From: Palsa-506 sp963836355
GTDB taxonomy: Bacteria; Actinomycetota; Actinomycetes; Streptosporangiales; Streptosporangiaceae
Direction: 5' to 3'
Length of the DNA stretch: 64,000 nucleotides
NCBI GenBank assembly: GCA_963836355.1
Contig: CAWIJO010000007.1
Span: 124,001-188,000 of the forward strand
Shown here: piece after piece, positions 15,746-24,603 of the stretch
Numbering within the stretch: the first letter of the stretch is position 1
How the letters are laid out: each line of letters starts with the position of its first letter
Position numbers and translations under genes: made by a program
Notes under the pieces: generated by a model
What the model was told of the DNA's origin: nothing
The model's input: the letters and a program-made list of their open reading frames with translations, nothing else
Database searches by the model: none

Positions 15746-17442
15746 CCGCCACCAGCGAAGCATCCTTGCAGCCGGCCAGCACCGCAACGCAGCCGGCCAG
15801 CACCGCAACGCAGCCGGCCAGCACCGCAACGCAGCCGGCCAGCACCGCAACGCAGCCGGCCAGCACCGGAACGCGGCCGACGGGCAGCGCAACCACCATA
15901 GCCGGACCGCAGCCCGGGCCGGCCCGGCGGCGGCGATCCTGCTTGATGCTGCCGCCGCCCCCGGCGGATAACGAGAAATATGCCTACATCCACCGGAACC
16001 TGCCCTACCTGACGACCACGCTCGTGATCGGCACGGCCTGCCTGATCATTAGCCAGGTCAGGTTCGAGGCCCACGATCCGGTGCCGTGGCCATTCATGAT
16101 CTTCACCGCCACGTACATCATCTATCAGCTGATCAGCATCCCGCTGAACTTCACCGGCCGCGGGTTCGACCTGGCCGGCCACGAGATCCGTACCCGGGCC
16201 TGGCGCCCGCGATCGTACCCCAGCATCGACATCTACTTGCCCATCTGCGGTGAGCCGATCGCCATGCTCCGCAACACCTGGAAGGCCGTGTCCGACCTCG
16301 TTGCGAGCTATCCGGGAACGGCCCGCGGCTACGTCCTCGACGACGGCCCGTCCGACGAGGCCCGTTCGGTGTCGGAGTCTTTCGGCTTCTGCTACCTCCG
16401 CCGGCCCGACCTGCGGGTGGGCAAGAAGAGCGGGAACCTCCGGTACGCATTCGCCCGCACTGACAGCGAATACCTGGTCATCCTGGACGCCGACTTCGCA
16501 CCACGGCGTGATCTTCTCGCCGAGACGCTCCCGTACATGGACGACCCGGCGATTGCGATCGTCCAGACGCCGCAGTTCTTCCGGTGCAACGCAGCGCAAA
16601 CCTGGATTGAGAACGCCGCAGGAGCGATCCAGGAGGTGTTCTACCGGTCAATGCAGGTGGCCCGCGACCGGTTCGGCGCGGCTATCTGCGTCGGGACCTC
16701 GGCGGTCTACCGGCGGGCTGCGCTGGAGCCGCAGGGCGGGCCGACCCTCATCCCGTATGCCGAGGACGTGCATACCGGCCTGGATGTGCGCCGGGCCGGC
16801 TGGTCCATGGTCTACCTGCCGATCGTGCTCTCGGCCGGGATCTGCCCTGACAACCTCGACGCATTCGTCCGCCAGCAATACCGATGGTGCACCGGGAACG
16901 CCGGGGTCGTGTTCTCACGCCGGCTGTGGACGGTGCCAATGACAATCCAGGCCCGGCTCACGTACGTTTCCGGGTTCTTCTATTACGCCTATACCGGCTT
17001 GCTAACGTTCTTCGGGCCGATCATCCCCGTCGTCATGCTCGTCTTCCTCCCGGGCCAGATCCAGCTGCGGAACTTCGTCATCCTCATCCCGGCTATCCTC
17101 TGCGGCCTCATCCTCTACCCGCTATGGCATCACGCCAGCTATGGCCCGTCGACCTGGGCGCTTGGGATCGCCCGGGGCTGGGCGCACGTCTTCGCTATCT
17201 GTGACAGCGCCCGGGGGAAGACGATGGGCTGGCATCCGTCCCGGACACCAGGCAGCGCGCTGCGCCGTTTCCGGATCTGGCTCATCGGGTGGAGCGGGGG
17301 CATGGCCCTGCTCTGGATGGCGCTAGCCTGCTGGCGGATGATGACCATGGCGTCTCCGCAGTTCGCGATCCTGCTGTTCTTCGGCTTGCTAAATCTCGCT
17401 GTAGTGAGTCGCGTCATCTTTCCCGGAGATGACACGGCATGA
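15742..17442 (+). CDS. Cellulose synthase-like processive glycosyltransferase (GT2, BcsA-like)
   Basis: A 566-residue membrane GT2. Residues 10-45 are a seven-residue repeat (QPASTAT). Two transmembrane helices follow at about 88-135. The catalytic domain carries LDDGPSDEA (Asp 200-201), LDADFAP (DxD at 249-251), PYAEDVHTGL (the TED-like general base at 341-342) and the processivity motif QQYRW at 378-382. C-terminal helices span about 400-560. These are the hallmarks of BcsA-type synthases, which polymerise a beta-glycan and pass it through the membrane. No PilZ domain is visible, so c-di-GMP control by that route is not supported. It sits between a GT-C protein and a GH26-like hydrolase, with 4-base overlaps on both sides, like the synthase/hydrolase pairing in cellulose operons. 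Confidence 0.88.
   Translation: MTATSEASLQPASTATQPASTATQPASTATQPASTATQPASTGTRPTGSATTIAGPQPGPARRRRSCLMLPPPPADNEKYAYIHRNLPYLTTTLVIGTACLIISQVRFEAHDPVPWPFMIFTATYIIYQLISIPLNFTGRGFDLAGHEIRTRAWRPRSYPSIDIYLPICGEPIAMLRNTWKAVSDLVASYPGTARGYVLDDGPSDEARSVSESFGFCYLRRPDLRVGKKSGNLRYAFARTDSEYLVILDADFAPRRDLLAETLPYMDDPAIAIVQTPQFFRCNAAQTWIENAAGAIQEVFYRSMQVARDRFGAAICVGTSAVYRRAALEPQGGPTLIPYAEDVHTGLDVRRAGWSMVYLPIVLSAGICPDNLDAFVRQQYRWCTGNAGVVFSRRLWTVPMTIQARLTYVSGFFYYAYTGLLTFFGPIIPVVMLVFLPGQIQLRNFVILIPAILCGLILYPLWHHASYGPSTWALGIARGWAHVFAICDSARGKTMGWHPSRTPGSALRRFRIWLIGWSGGMALLWMALACWRMMTMASPQFAILLFFGLLNLAVVSRVIFPGDDTA
15769..15873 (+). repeat. Five tandem 21-base repeats coding QPASTAT
   Basis: Five consecutive copies of CAGCCGGCCAGCACCGCAACG; the last differs by one base. 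They encode a Gln-Pro-Ala-Ser-Thr-Ala-Thr series at the cytoplasmic N-terminus of the cellulose-synthase-like protein. Copy number is likely to vary between strains, and long-read confirmation would be worthwhile. Confidence 0.9.
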
Positions 17443-18386
17443 AATCCCGCCTGGTCACGGTCGTGGCAGTCGTTCTCGCGGCCGTCGCTGCCGTCTTCGC
17501 GGTCAGCCGCTTCGACCTCCCGGCTTCCCGCCCGCCGGCCGTACGCATAACACTGCCGCCCATTGCCGCCTCGTACCTGGGCGTCTACGTGGCCGGCTCG
17601 CCGCCCGCCTACCAGCCGATCGCGGGATTCGCGAAGGCGGCCCACAGCCGACCGAACATCATCGGGTACTTCGGCGGCTGGGCAGAGCCTTTCGCGACAT
17701 CGTTCGCGAAGCGCATGCACAGCCACGGCGTCATCCCGTTCGTGCAGATCGACCCCACCTTCGCCTCGGTGTCGCAGATCGCGAAAGGCGCCTACGACGG
17801 TTACCTGCGCTCGTATGCGGAAAGTGTCCGGAACTTCGGCCATGCCATCGTGATCGGCTTCGGGCACGAGATGAACGCCCGCTGGTACTCATGGGGTTAT
17901 ACGCGCGTCCCGGCGGCTACGTTTGTGGCTGCGTGGCGGCACATCGTGACGCTGTTCCGCGGTGCGGGCGCCGGAAATGTGACCTGGCTGTGGACGCTCC
18001 AGGCCGATCTACCCGGAAGGACCGGGCCAGTTTCCGCTTGGTGGCCGGGTCCGCAGTATGTCAGCTGGGTCGGCATCGACGGCTACTACTACCGGCCATC
18101 CGACACATTCGCCAGCGTCTTCGGCAAGACCATCAAGCAGGTACGGAAGTTCACCGGCAAGCCCATCTTGCTGTCCGAGACAGCCGTCGGGCCCAAAGCC
18201 GGTCAGTTCGCCAAGATCGGCAACCTGTTCGCCGGGCTGCGCCGGTACAACACGCTCGGCCTCGTGTGGTTCGACAAGGCGCAGGTAGGCGGGATCCTGC
18301 ATCAGGACTGGCGGATCGAGGACAACGTCGCCGCCCAAACGGCATTCCGGCTGGGCGTATCCGCACTGACGCTAGCGCATCCCTGA
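17439..18386 (+). CDS. Secreted or membrane-anchored GH26-like glycoside hydrolase
   Basis: A 315-residue protein. The N-terminus (MKSRLVTVVAVVLAAVAAVF) is a signal peptide or anchor. The (beta/alpha)8 domain shows the GH26 pattern: acid/base Glu144 in FGHEMN followed by WYSWG, and nucleophile Glu247 in LLSETAVG. GH26 enzymes cut beta-mannans, beta-1,3-xylans or mixed-linkage glucans. It overlaps the synthase stop by four bases (ATGA), so it is made together with it and probably trims or releases the nascent polymer, as BcsZ does for cellulose. A paralogue lies at 27872-28822. The coding end overlaps the convergent GT2 gene by 15 bases. Confidence 0.8.
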   Translation: MKSRLVTVVAVVLAAVAAVFAVSRFDLPASRPPAVRITLPPIAASYLGVYVAGSPPAYQPIAGFAKAAHSRPNIIGYFGGWAEPFATSFAKRMHSHGVIPFVQIDPTFASVSQIAKGAYDGYLRSYAESVRNFGHAIVIGFGHEMNARWYSWGYTRVPAATFVAAWRHIVTLFRGAGAGNVTWLWTLQADLPGRTGPVSAWWPGPQYVSWVGIDGYYYRPSDTFASVFGKTIKQVRKFTGKPILLSETAVGPKAGQFAKIGNLFAGLRRYNTLGLVWFDKAQVGGILHQDWRIEDNVAAQTAFRLGVSALTLAHP

Positions 18387-19343
18387 CGACTCGCTAGCAG
18401 GCATCCGCGCCGCCCGTGACCACGCCCGGCGCACCAGATAGCCCAGGCCGGCTGCGCCCAGGCCTACGCCGATCGCCGATGCCCGCTGCGCGGCAGCGAG
18501 CTTCCGGCCGACGATTGCCTGCCGCAATTCGCGGCGGATCCCCTCCGGCAGCGTTCTGGTCGCGTGCCGCCGCTCGTCCCGTAGCCCTTCGCGCAGCCCG
18601 AGGAGGACCGCCAGCTCCGCTTTCCCCTGGCCTTCGTTGTAGCATCGCCGAAGGAAGAATTGAAGCGTGCCACGGCCAGGCGGCACGCTATGCCCGACCC
18701 GGGCTGACGGCTCATACCACCAGATCCGGCCCTGCAGCGCGGCAGTCAGCCGGATGCAGAAATCGGTGTCTTCCGGGCGCGAGACGTGGCCGGTCTTGCC
18801 GAACGCCTCCCGGAAACCGCCGACCGCCCAGAAGTCCGTCCTGGCCACGGCCATGTTTCCGGACCACACGTTCCGGACCGGGCCTGGTGTCCGTGGCAGG
18901 CCACGGTAGGAAGCCCCGACAACCCACAGGAACTCATCCGGCAACCACTGCGGCGCTGGTCCGAGCCAGACCGGCTCTATATGGCCACCCGCCCCGAGCA
19001 CGCCGGGACGAGCCAGCGGCGCGGTCAGATTCCGCAGCCAGTGCGGCCGGGCGACGGCATCGTCGTCCAGAAACGCCAGGACGTTGCCGGTGGCGACCCG
19101 GGCACCGGCGTTCCGGGTCCCGGACGCGCCGGGCGAGCCCTGGTGGTTCACGATCACCGCGCCCGGCAGCTGCCTGCGCGCCCAATTGTAGAGATCGGCG
19201 TTATTGTCCACCGCGACCACAACCTCATGCGGCTGCTGGCTGAGCGACGACGAGACGGCCTGGGCGAGATCGGCTGAGCGCTGCAGCGTGTGGGCAGCGA
19301 TCACTACGGACGTGCTGGCTGCCTTCGGCGCTGCGTCAATCAC
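18372..19343 (-). CDS. Family 2 glycosyltransferase
   Basis: A 323-residue GT-A enzyme. It begins STSVVIAAHTLQRSADLAQA, has a first Asp in VVAVDNNAD and the metal-binding DxD-type motif AFLDDDAVARP, then the acceptor-side region GFREAFGKTGHVSRPEDTDF with an ED pair typical of the catalytic base. The GTG at 19343 overlaps the upstream stop (GTGA), so it is the last gene of a coupled pair. A C-terminal hydrophobic helix (about residues 285-305) may attach it to the membrane. It likely adds one sugar to the lipid-linked repeat unit of the exopolysaccharide. Confidence 0.85.
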   Translation of the reverse strand: MIDAAPKAASTSVVIAAHTLQRSADLAQAVSSSLSQQPHEVVVAVDNNADLYNWARRQLPGAVIVNHQGSPGASGTRNAGARVATGNVLAFLDDDAVARPHWLRNLTAPLARPGVLGAGGHIEPVWLGPAPQWLPDEFLWVVGASYRGLPRTPGPVRNVWSGNMAVARTDFWAVGGFREAFGKTGHVSRPEDTDFCIRLTAALQGRIWWYEPSARVGHSVPPGRGTLQFFLRRCYNEGQGKAELAVLLGLREGLRDERRHATRTLPEGIRRELRQAIVGRKLAAAQRASAIGVGLGAAGLGYLVRRAWSRAARMPASESSGMR

Positions 19344-20152
19344 GTCGGCTCCCGAACGAGGACTCTGTTCACTGCCGACTCGTCGGTGCCTGCCGCGCGA
19401 CCTATCCGGTCCAGCCGCCGACGCTCGGTCAAGATGGTGCGCAGCACCCGCACCCCGTCCGGGATTGCCTTCAGGTTGCTCACCCCGTGCAGGCGTGGCA
19501 ACTCCGTGCTGCCGACCTCGGCGATCCGGGCGCCAGCCCGGGCAGCCCGGACGATGATCAGGGTCTCGATTTCGAACCCGTCGCCCCACGACATGCCAGC
19601 AGGCCCGTCGCCCGCTCCGTCCGCGGCAGGCAGGTCGAGCGCGGGCAGGAGGTGCGCCCGGAAGGCGTTGTAGCCATAGCACAGGTCGGTGTAGCGGGTA
19701 TCGAAGAGCAAGTTCACCAGGAGGCCGAGCGCCGCATTACCCATCCGGCGGAAGCGGGTGATGTCATGGCTGAAGCCGCCCCGATCGAACCGGGTACCCT
19801 TCGCGAACTCGGCCCCGGTCGCCAGCGTCGCCACAAAAGCCGGGATCTCGCTGGGATCGGCCGAACCGTCGGCGTCCAGCATCACCACAACGTCACCGGT
19901 CAGCTCAGCGAATCCGCAGGCCAGTGCATTGCCCTTGCCCCGGCGGGTCTGCTGGACGATCTTCACGTCCGGCCGGACCCGGAGCGCGACCTCGATCGTG
20001 TCATCGGTGGAGTGGCCGTCGACCAGGATCACCTCGTGCAGTCCTCCAGGCAGGGCGCCTAGCACATGCGGCAGGTTGCGAGCCTCATTCCGCGCCGGGA
20101 TGATCACTGAAACCCGGTATGCAAGCTCCTCCTCGGCCACCGGATCATGCAT
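19340..20152 (-). CDS. Family 2 glycosyltransferase, dolichyl-phosphate-mannose-synthase type
   Basis: A 270-residue GT2 with SVIIPARNEARNLPHVL, VDGHSTDDT and the DxD motif VVMLDADGSADP, the pattern of polyprenyl-phosphate hexose synthases (DPM1/GtrB-like) and related enzymes, followed by KGTRFDRGGFSHD. It lacks the large C-terminal membrane domain of GtrB. It would charge a polyprenyl phosphate with a sugar, supplying GT-C enzymes such as the two membrane proteins in this locus. The ATG at 20152 has a strong GGGGGGAG site upstream. The next gene starts inside its stop. Confidence 0.85.
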   Translation of the reverse strand: MHDPVAEEELAYRVSVIIPARNEARNLPHVLGALPGGLHEVILVDGHSTDDTIEVALRVRPDVKIVQQTRRGKGNALACGFAELTGDVVVMLDADGSADPSEIPAFVATLATGAEFAKGTRFDRGGFSHDITRFRRMGNAALGLLVNLLFDTRYTDLCYGYNAFRAHLLPALDLPAADGAGDGPAGMSWGDGFEIETLIIVRAARAGARIAEVGSTELPRLHGVSNLKAIPDGVRVLRTILTERRRLDRIGRAAGTDESAVNRVLVREPT

Positions 20153-20486
20153 GGACTCCCCCCCTCACGCTGGCCGATCAGCATGACTCAGAGAGGACAA
20201 TTGAGTCGATATGCGATGTCTCCTACCCAGACTTCGCGGTTCGACCCACAGCGCATCATCGTCGTCGTCACGACAGAGGCTCATCTCGCGATGGGCCTAT
20301 TAGCCAACCAGCGCATTCAAGCAGCACTGTTGCCTGCTTAGTGGCCCATTCAGCTAAAAAGCAGCCTGATTGTGGCCATACGGCGTCACGTCAGGTATCG
20401 CGGACGATGCCGGGCATCTGCCGGCATGTGTCAGGCAGCTGCCGGACATCTGCCGGACAGCTGCCCCGGTCGAACCGGGGTGCAGC
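20153..20486. other. Intergenic region inside the exopolysaccharide series
   Basis: A 334-base region with no convincing gene. The part at about 20200-20400 is less GC-rich than its surroundings and may hold the promoter for the two GT2 genes downstream on the minus strand. The part at 20400-20460 has near-repeats of CATCTGCCGG and CAGCTGCC. The right edge is the terminator hairpin of the flippase gene. Confidence 0.45.
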
Positions 20487-20487
20487 T
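20459..20487 (-). terminator. Hairpin terminator of the flippase gene
   Basis: A long hairpin abuts the stop codon of the flippase gene. The core is CCCCGGT-CGA-ACCGGGG, extended by AGCTGC on one side and GCAGCT on the other with a two-base bulge. There is no T-tract. It ends transcription of the upstream part of the minus-strand exopolysaccharide series. Confidence 0.6.
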
Positions 20488-21899
20488 CAGTGGCGATGCG
20501 GGCCGGTGGCCCTGGCGTCGCCGGCGGCTGCTGTCATCGAGCCAGCACGCCGGTGGCTGCCGCGCCCGATGGCTGTGCGGAACACTGCGGGCCCAGTCAC
20601 CATCGCCTCGACGAAGAACACGGCAAGCAGCGCGACCGACAGGCCGTTCAGCCCGCCTGACGCTCCGCCGACCGCCGCGGCGGTGACCTCCAGTGCTGCG
20701 GCCACCGTCAGGACGACAGCGGCGCGCGGTATGCGGCCGGACGCGCGGCATACCGCGATGTAGTGCACCTTCGGGACGGTAGGCAGGTATCCGATGACCA
20801 GCAGCCACAGCGTCACCGTGGCAGCGCGAGCGTAGCTGGCCCCGAAAATGCTGAGGGCCAGATGGGCGCCAAGGCCCAGGATGGCCATGCCCGCCAGCCC
20901 GATCAGGGCCGACAGCCGCAGCGTGAAGCGCAGCTTCCTGGCGATTACCTGAGGATCGGCCGACGCTACCGCGAACAGGACAGTCGACAGGTGCGTTGGC
21001 ACGATGTATAGGAAGCCGCTCAGCGTCCAGGCTGCGTAGAAGGCGGCGTTCGCGGACGGCGACACGATCACCGTGACCAGCACAGGGATCAGCGACCGCG
21101 GCACGGCGATGGCCAGGTTCAGCCAGTTGTGGGCCACCGCGGTCTTGCCGAGGCCCTGCAGGACGCCCCAGTCTGGCCGAGGCAGGACCGGCGTGCCGGT
21201 GCGCCGCAGCCTGATTGCGACCGGCACAATCGACAGCGCCATGCCTGCCACCCATGACAAGGCGATGCCGACGCCGAATCGATCGTGCAGGATAATCGCG
21301 GCAACGGGCAGGGCCAGCAGCTTGACGGCCACGAACGCCAGATTGCGGGTCAGCTGCAACCCCGCGCGCAGCAGGCCGATGGTGGCCTGGTCGAACACCA
21401 GGGTGACCCCAGTCAGGCACACCCCGGCCGCGAACAGCGCTGCCTGGCCCGGCGTTCGGCTAATGTCCCCGAAGCGCACGCTGAAATGAGGCGCCAAGAC
21501 GGCGAACCCTAGCCCGAGGACCAGCGATCCGAGGCCGCAGGAGATCAGCGCGGCCGAGACCAGGCCCGCCCGGAAGTTTCGCCGGGGCAGCTCTCCGATG
21601 AGCACAGTGCCGAGGCCCAGCATGCCGATTGTCCCGAGCAGCGTCATGGCCGACACCGCCGCGGAGCCGTACCCTACCGCTTGCTGGCTGAACAGCCTGG
21701 CTGCCAGCGCCCAGTAGGCGAAGCCAAGCACCGCGGCAACGCCGGTGGTGGCAACCAGGCTGCTGGCGCCGTGCAGTAGATCCTGATGCCGCTGCCAGCC
21801 GGCCACGGCGGCCGCGCGCGGTGATCGCCGGGGCGCGGCCGTCCGGCGGCTCTGCTGGGTGTTCTCCCAGGAGTCAGCGTCGGCCTGCGCGCCCGTCAC
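20487..21899 (-). CDS. Polysaccharide flippase/exporter (Wzx-like, MOP superfamily)
   Basis: A 470-residue protein with about twelve to fourteen hydrophobic segments. It begins with a hydrophilic tail, then LVATTGVAAVLGFAYWALAA, the typical first helix of polysaccharide-biosynthesis flippases with the following RLFSQQAVGYGSAAVSA. It should move lipid-linked oligosaccharide across the membrane. The GTG at 21899 overlaps the stop of the DUF1616 gene (GTGA), which fixes the start. A hairpin terminator follows immediately. Confidence 0.85.
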   Translation of the reverse strand: MTGAQADADSWENTQQSRRTAAPRRSPRAAAVAGWQRHQDLLHGASSLVATTGVAAVLGFAYWALAARLFSQQAVGYGSAAVSAMTLLGTIGMLGLGTVLIGELPRRNFRAGLVSAALISCGLGSLVLGLGFAVLAPHFSVRFGDISRTPGQAALFAAGVCLTGVTLVFDQATIGLLRAGLQLTRNLAFVAVKLLALPVAAIILHDRFGVGIALSWVAGMALSIVPVAIRLRRTGTPVLPRPDWGVLQGLGKTAVAHNWLNLAIAVPRSLIPVLVTVIVSPSANAAFYAAWTLSGFLYIVPTHLSTVLFAVASADPQVIARKLRFTLRLSALIGLAGMAILGLGAHLALSIFGASYARAATVTLWLLVIGYLPTVPKVHYIAVCRASGRIPRAAVVLTVAAALEVTAAAVGGASGGLNGLSVALLAVFFVEAMVTGPAVFRTAIGRGSHRRAGSMTAAAGDARATGPHRH

Positions 21900-22657
21900 G
21901 ATTTCGGTGCTCCCTCGCCCGCGAGTGTGACATGCCGGTAAGGACGGGTAACGTCTGGCAGCCGGAACAGGTCGACGGTGATGGTGTAACGGTCGGTGAC
22001 GACCGGTGACTGATGCCACGAGCGCCCACTTCCGAGGCTGAAGGTCCACCGCGAAGCCGGTTGGCCGTCGTGCAGGAGGACCACCCGGTATTGCATCGCC
22101 CTGCCCTCGTGATTGCCGACGCCAAGGTTCGCGATAGCCGCATTCTCTTCCCGGTGGGCCAGCCAGAGCTGGGTGAATCCGGGATATCGCTGTACGGAGG
22201 CACCTACCCGGGCAAGCCCCAGCCCACCGGCCGCGATCACCAGGGCAGCGCCGAAGGCCGCGGCGTGCCGGGAGGATGGCAGCCAACTTTGCCGCGGCAA
22301 GCCGGCTGACGCGACCCGGGCACCGCCGCGGCGCACGAGCAGCAACACATCGCCGGCCAGGGTTACGCCTGCGAGCAGGCCGAGCCAGGCGGCTCTGTGC
22401 AACGGCACTCCGGCGGCGTACAGCAGCAATCCGCCGAGAATGGGCACGCAGAACGCGAGTCCGGTGGCCACCGCCAGGCGTTCCAGGCCAGCGACGTGGG
22501 AGCCATGCAGCAGCGTGCCCAGCACGTAGCCGGGCGCCGCGAATAGCGCGATCCCGAGCACCGCCGTGACCGCGACGGGGGCGCCGACCGCGGTGGCGGC
22601 ACATGCCAGGACCGCCACCGCAGCGGTGAGCATGAGGTCTGCCTGGCGACGGATCAC
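21896..22657 (-). CDS. DUF1616-like membrane protein
   Basis: A 253-residue protein with four to five N-terminal helices and the region APGYVLGTLLHGSHVAGLERLAVATGLAF, which resembles DUF1616 proteins (PGY, then GLERLA). The C-terminal 100 residues are soluble and beta-rich (YRVVLLHDGQPASRWTFSLG), probably outside the cell. DUF1616 genes are common in archaeal and actinobacterial surface-glycan loci, but the function is unknown. The GTG at 22657 starts one base after the upstream stop, and the stop overlaps the flippase start, so the three genes are tightly linked. Confidence 0.65.
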   Translation of the reverse strand: MIRRQADLMLTAAVAVLACAATAVGAPVAVTAVLGIALFAAPGYVLGTLLHGSHVAGLERLAVATGLAFCVPILGGLLLYAAGVPLHRAAWLGLLAGVTLAGDVLLLVRRGGARVASAGLPRQSWLPSSRHAAAFGAALVIAAGGLGLARVGASVQRYPGFTQLWLAHREENAAIANLGVGNHEGRAMQYRVVLLHDGQPASRWTFSLGSGRSWHQSPVVTDRYTITVDLFRLPDVTRPYRHVTLAGEGAPKS

Positions 22658-22658
22658 G

Positions 22659-24512
22659 CTATCCCCCAGCTAGCCGGTAGATGACGATGTTCCCTGAGTC
22701 GTAGATGCGGGCAACGCCAGGCACGCTGTTGAACTTGCCGAGGTCGGCCGCCGCCAGCGGATGGCGGTACTTGCCGGCGTTCGGATCGACCGGAAAATAC
22801 CGGCCGTAGGCGGGCAGCGACTGGCTCAGCCGCTGGTCAACGAGGACATAGCGCAATGACTGTGCATGTTCCCGCAAGATGGCTGACTGCGTCAGCGCTG
22901 GTGAGTCGTATAGATATCCAACGTTACGAAGGGGATTCTGGTCACCGTAGCTGCCGAGCACCGGGTAGCTGCCGATATCGGTCGCGAAGTTGTTTCCTGG
23001 CCCAAGCGCTGCCAGTGTCCATCGCGCCGCGGCGATCTCCTCCGGCTCCACCGACCGCTCGGAACCGGCGACCTGGTACGGTCCCGGCAGCCGTTCCCAG
23101 TACGGCGGCCAGCCATTGGCAAGCCCATCGAACAGGAGCAGCAGGACTATTACCAGCGCCGCGGCGGCCATCGCTTGCGCGTGCTTGCGCAGGCCGGCGC
23201 TGGCAAGGTGGCCGACAGCCAGCGCTATGACGTAGCCAATCGGCACGAATACGAAGGTAGCTGCCCGCCCAGCCAGTTCGCTGCCGTCAGCCACCGTGAG
23301 CCGGACGGCGACGATTAGATACCAGCTGACCGAGCCGAACGCCAACGCCATGCTCCACGGCCGGCGCCGGTACCGGCGCCAGACCAGCCACCAGCCAGCA
23401 GGCAGCAGGGCTGATACGGCCAGGACCGCTGCGGCGGCCAGCACCTTGTTGCTGAGCGGCCCGACCGCCGGCGGTGCGCTGGTATGCGTGCCCGCGAGAA
23501 GGGTCCGGATACTCTGCCATGTCTGCTCGGCAACCGGCCGCAGATAGCCGGATGTCCCCGGAGCAACGAAAATCAGCCAGCCGATAGCCGCCGCTGCTGA
23601 TAGCAGAGCTAGCACGGCGGCCCAGGCTGCGGTCCGCCAGTTTCTCGTGAATAGGTCCGCCAGGGCGATGACGACCAGCGTTGCCACCAGTGCGTAGCTG
23701 GTGACGTGATGGGTTACCACCGTCGCGGCGATTGCCAGCACCGCGACGGTGCCCCAGCCGGCCTGCGCGGCCGGCCCCGGTGCGGCCAGCCGCCAGGCGG
23801 CCAGCAAGGTGAGTCCGAGGAAGGCCAAGGCGAGGGTCTGATAGACGAACATCGAGTCGAAAGACACGAAGAGTGAGTTGCTCGCGTAACACAGGACCGC
23901 GATGCCAGCTATCCGGTAAGAGCCACTGACCTCGCGGAATATCACATACAGCACGCAAACGAACAGCAGGTGAGCGACTCCGGCCACGATCAGGCCGGAG
24001 GTGAAGACCGAAAGCCCGGTGACCGAGGCAAGAGCCGAGGTGGCTTCTTCCAGCCCGGGATAGTGCGGGCTGATCGGCAGCAGGTTGTTGCCGGTGAAAA
24101 GTCTGCCGGTCTGCAGGATGTCCACCGTGCTGCGCCAGTGCTCGAGTTCGTCCGCATAGGTGAACGCCGCCGGGCTGTAACAGGCCTTGACAACGTACTC
24201 CGCGACCGTCAGGACCGCGACGAGTGTCACGGTCTCGCCAGCCGTGAGGATACGGCGGCCGAGCAACCGGATCGCCACCGGCACCACGATGAGAGCTTGG
24301 CCTAGCCAGTAAGTGCGGTCGGCCCAAGACGAGCTAGCGTGGCCGAGGCGCCCGGCCGTATACGCGGCTGCCACCAGCAGCACCCCGCACGAGGCGATGA
24401 CGGCTACCAGGCTCGCCGGCAGGCGCGAAGGTGCTGCCGCGGCGGGGGCCGCATGCCGCCCGCGGCGGAGCGCGGCACGCCACCTGCCGGACGATCTGTC
24501 GGCGATGGTCAT
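22659..24512 (-). CDS. Large integral membrane protein, GT-C/oligosaccharyltransferase-like
   Basis: A 617-residue protein with about eleven to twelve helices over residues 35-460 and a soluble C-terminal domain (about 465-617). An early external loop carries AAFTYADELEHWRSTVDILQTGRLF, whose DE pair and position fit the GT-C superfamily. The soluble part contains RWTLAALGPGNNFATDIGSYP. It may transfer or polymerise sugars outside the membrane in the same pathway as the flippase. The ATG at 24512 is the only good start, and the stop nearly touches the DUF1616 start. The precise family is not recognised. Confidence 0.7.
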   Translation of the reverse strand: MTIADRSSGRWRAALRRGRHAAPAAAAPSRLPASLVAVIASCGVLLVAAAYTAGRLGHASSSWADRTYWLGQALIVVPVAIRLLGRRILTAGETVTLVAVLTVAEYVVKACYSPAAFTYADELEHWRSTVDILQTGRLFTGNNLLPISPHYPGLEEATSALASVTGLSVFTSGLIVAGVAHLLFVCVLYVIFREVSGSYRIAGIAVLCYASNSLFVSFDSMFVYQTLALAFLGLTLLAAWRLAAPGPAAQAGWGTVAVLAIAATVVTHHVTSYALVATLVVIALADLFTRNWRTAAWAAVLALLSAAAAIGWLIFVAPGTSGYLRPVAEQTWQSIRTLLAGTHTSAPPAVGPLSNKVLAAAAVLAVSALLPAGWWLVWRRYRRRPWSMALAFGSVSWYLIVAVRLTVADGSELAGRAATFVFVPIGYVIALAVGHLASAGLRKHAQAMAAAALVIVLLLLFDGLANGWPPYWERLPGPYQVAGSERSVEPEEIAAARWTLAALGPGNNFATDIGSYPVLGSYGDQNPLRNVGYLYDSPALTQSAILREHAQSLRYVLVDQRLSQSLPAYGRYFPVDPNAGKYRHPLAAADLGKFNSVPGVARIYDSGNIVIYRLAGG

Positions 24513-24603
24513 CTAGCCGCTTCCCGCCGGACTCGCGCCCACGGCGCGGCCCCGCGGCGGGTGGGCGTGGCAATGAGGCGCCATGGCTACGCCGCCGTAG
24601 CAG

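Noticed and set aside
15769..15873. Regular 21-base repeats that might be a CRISPR or regulatory array
   Set aside because: They are in frame inside a coding sequence, encode a simple heptapeptide and have no spacers.
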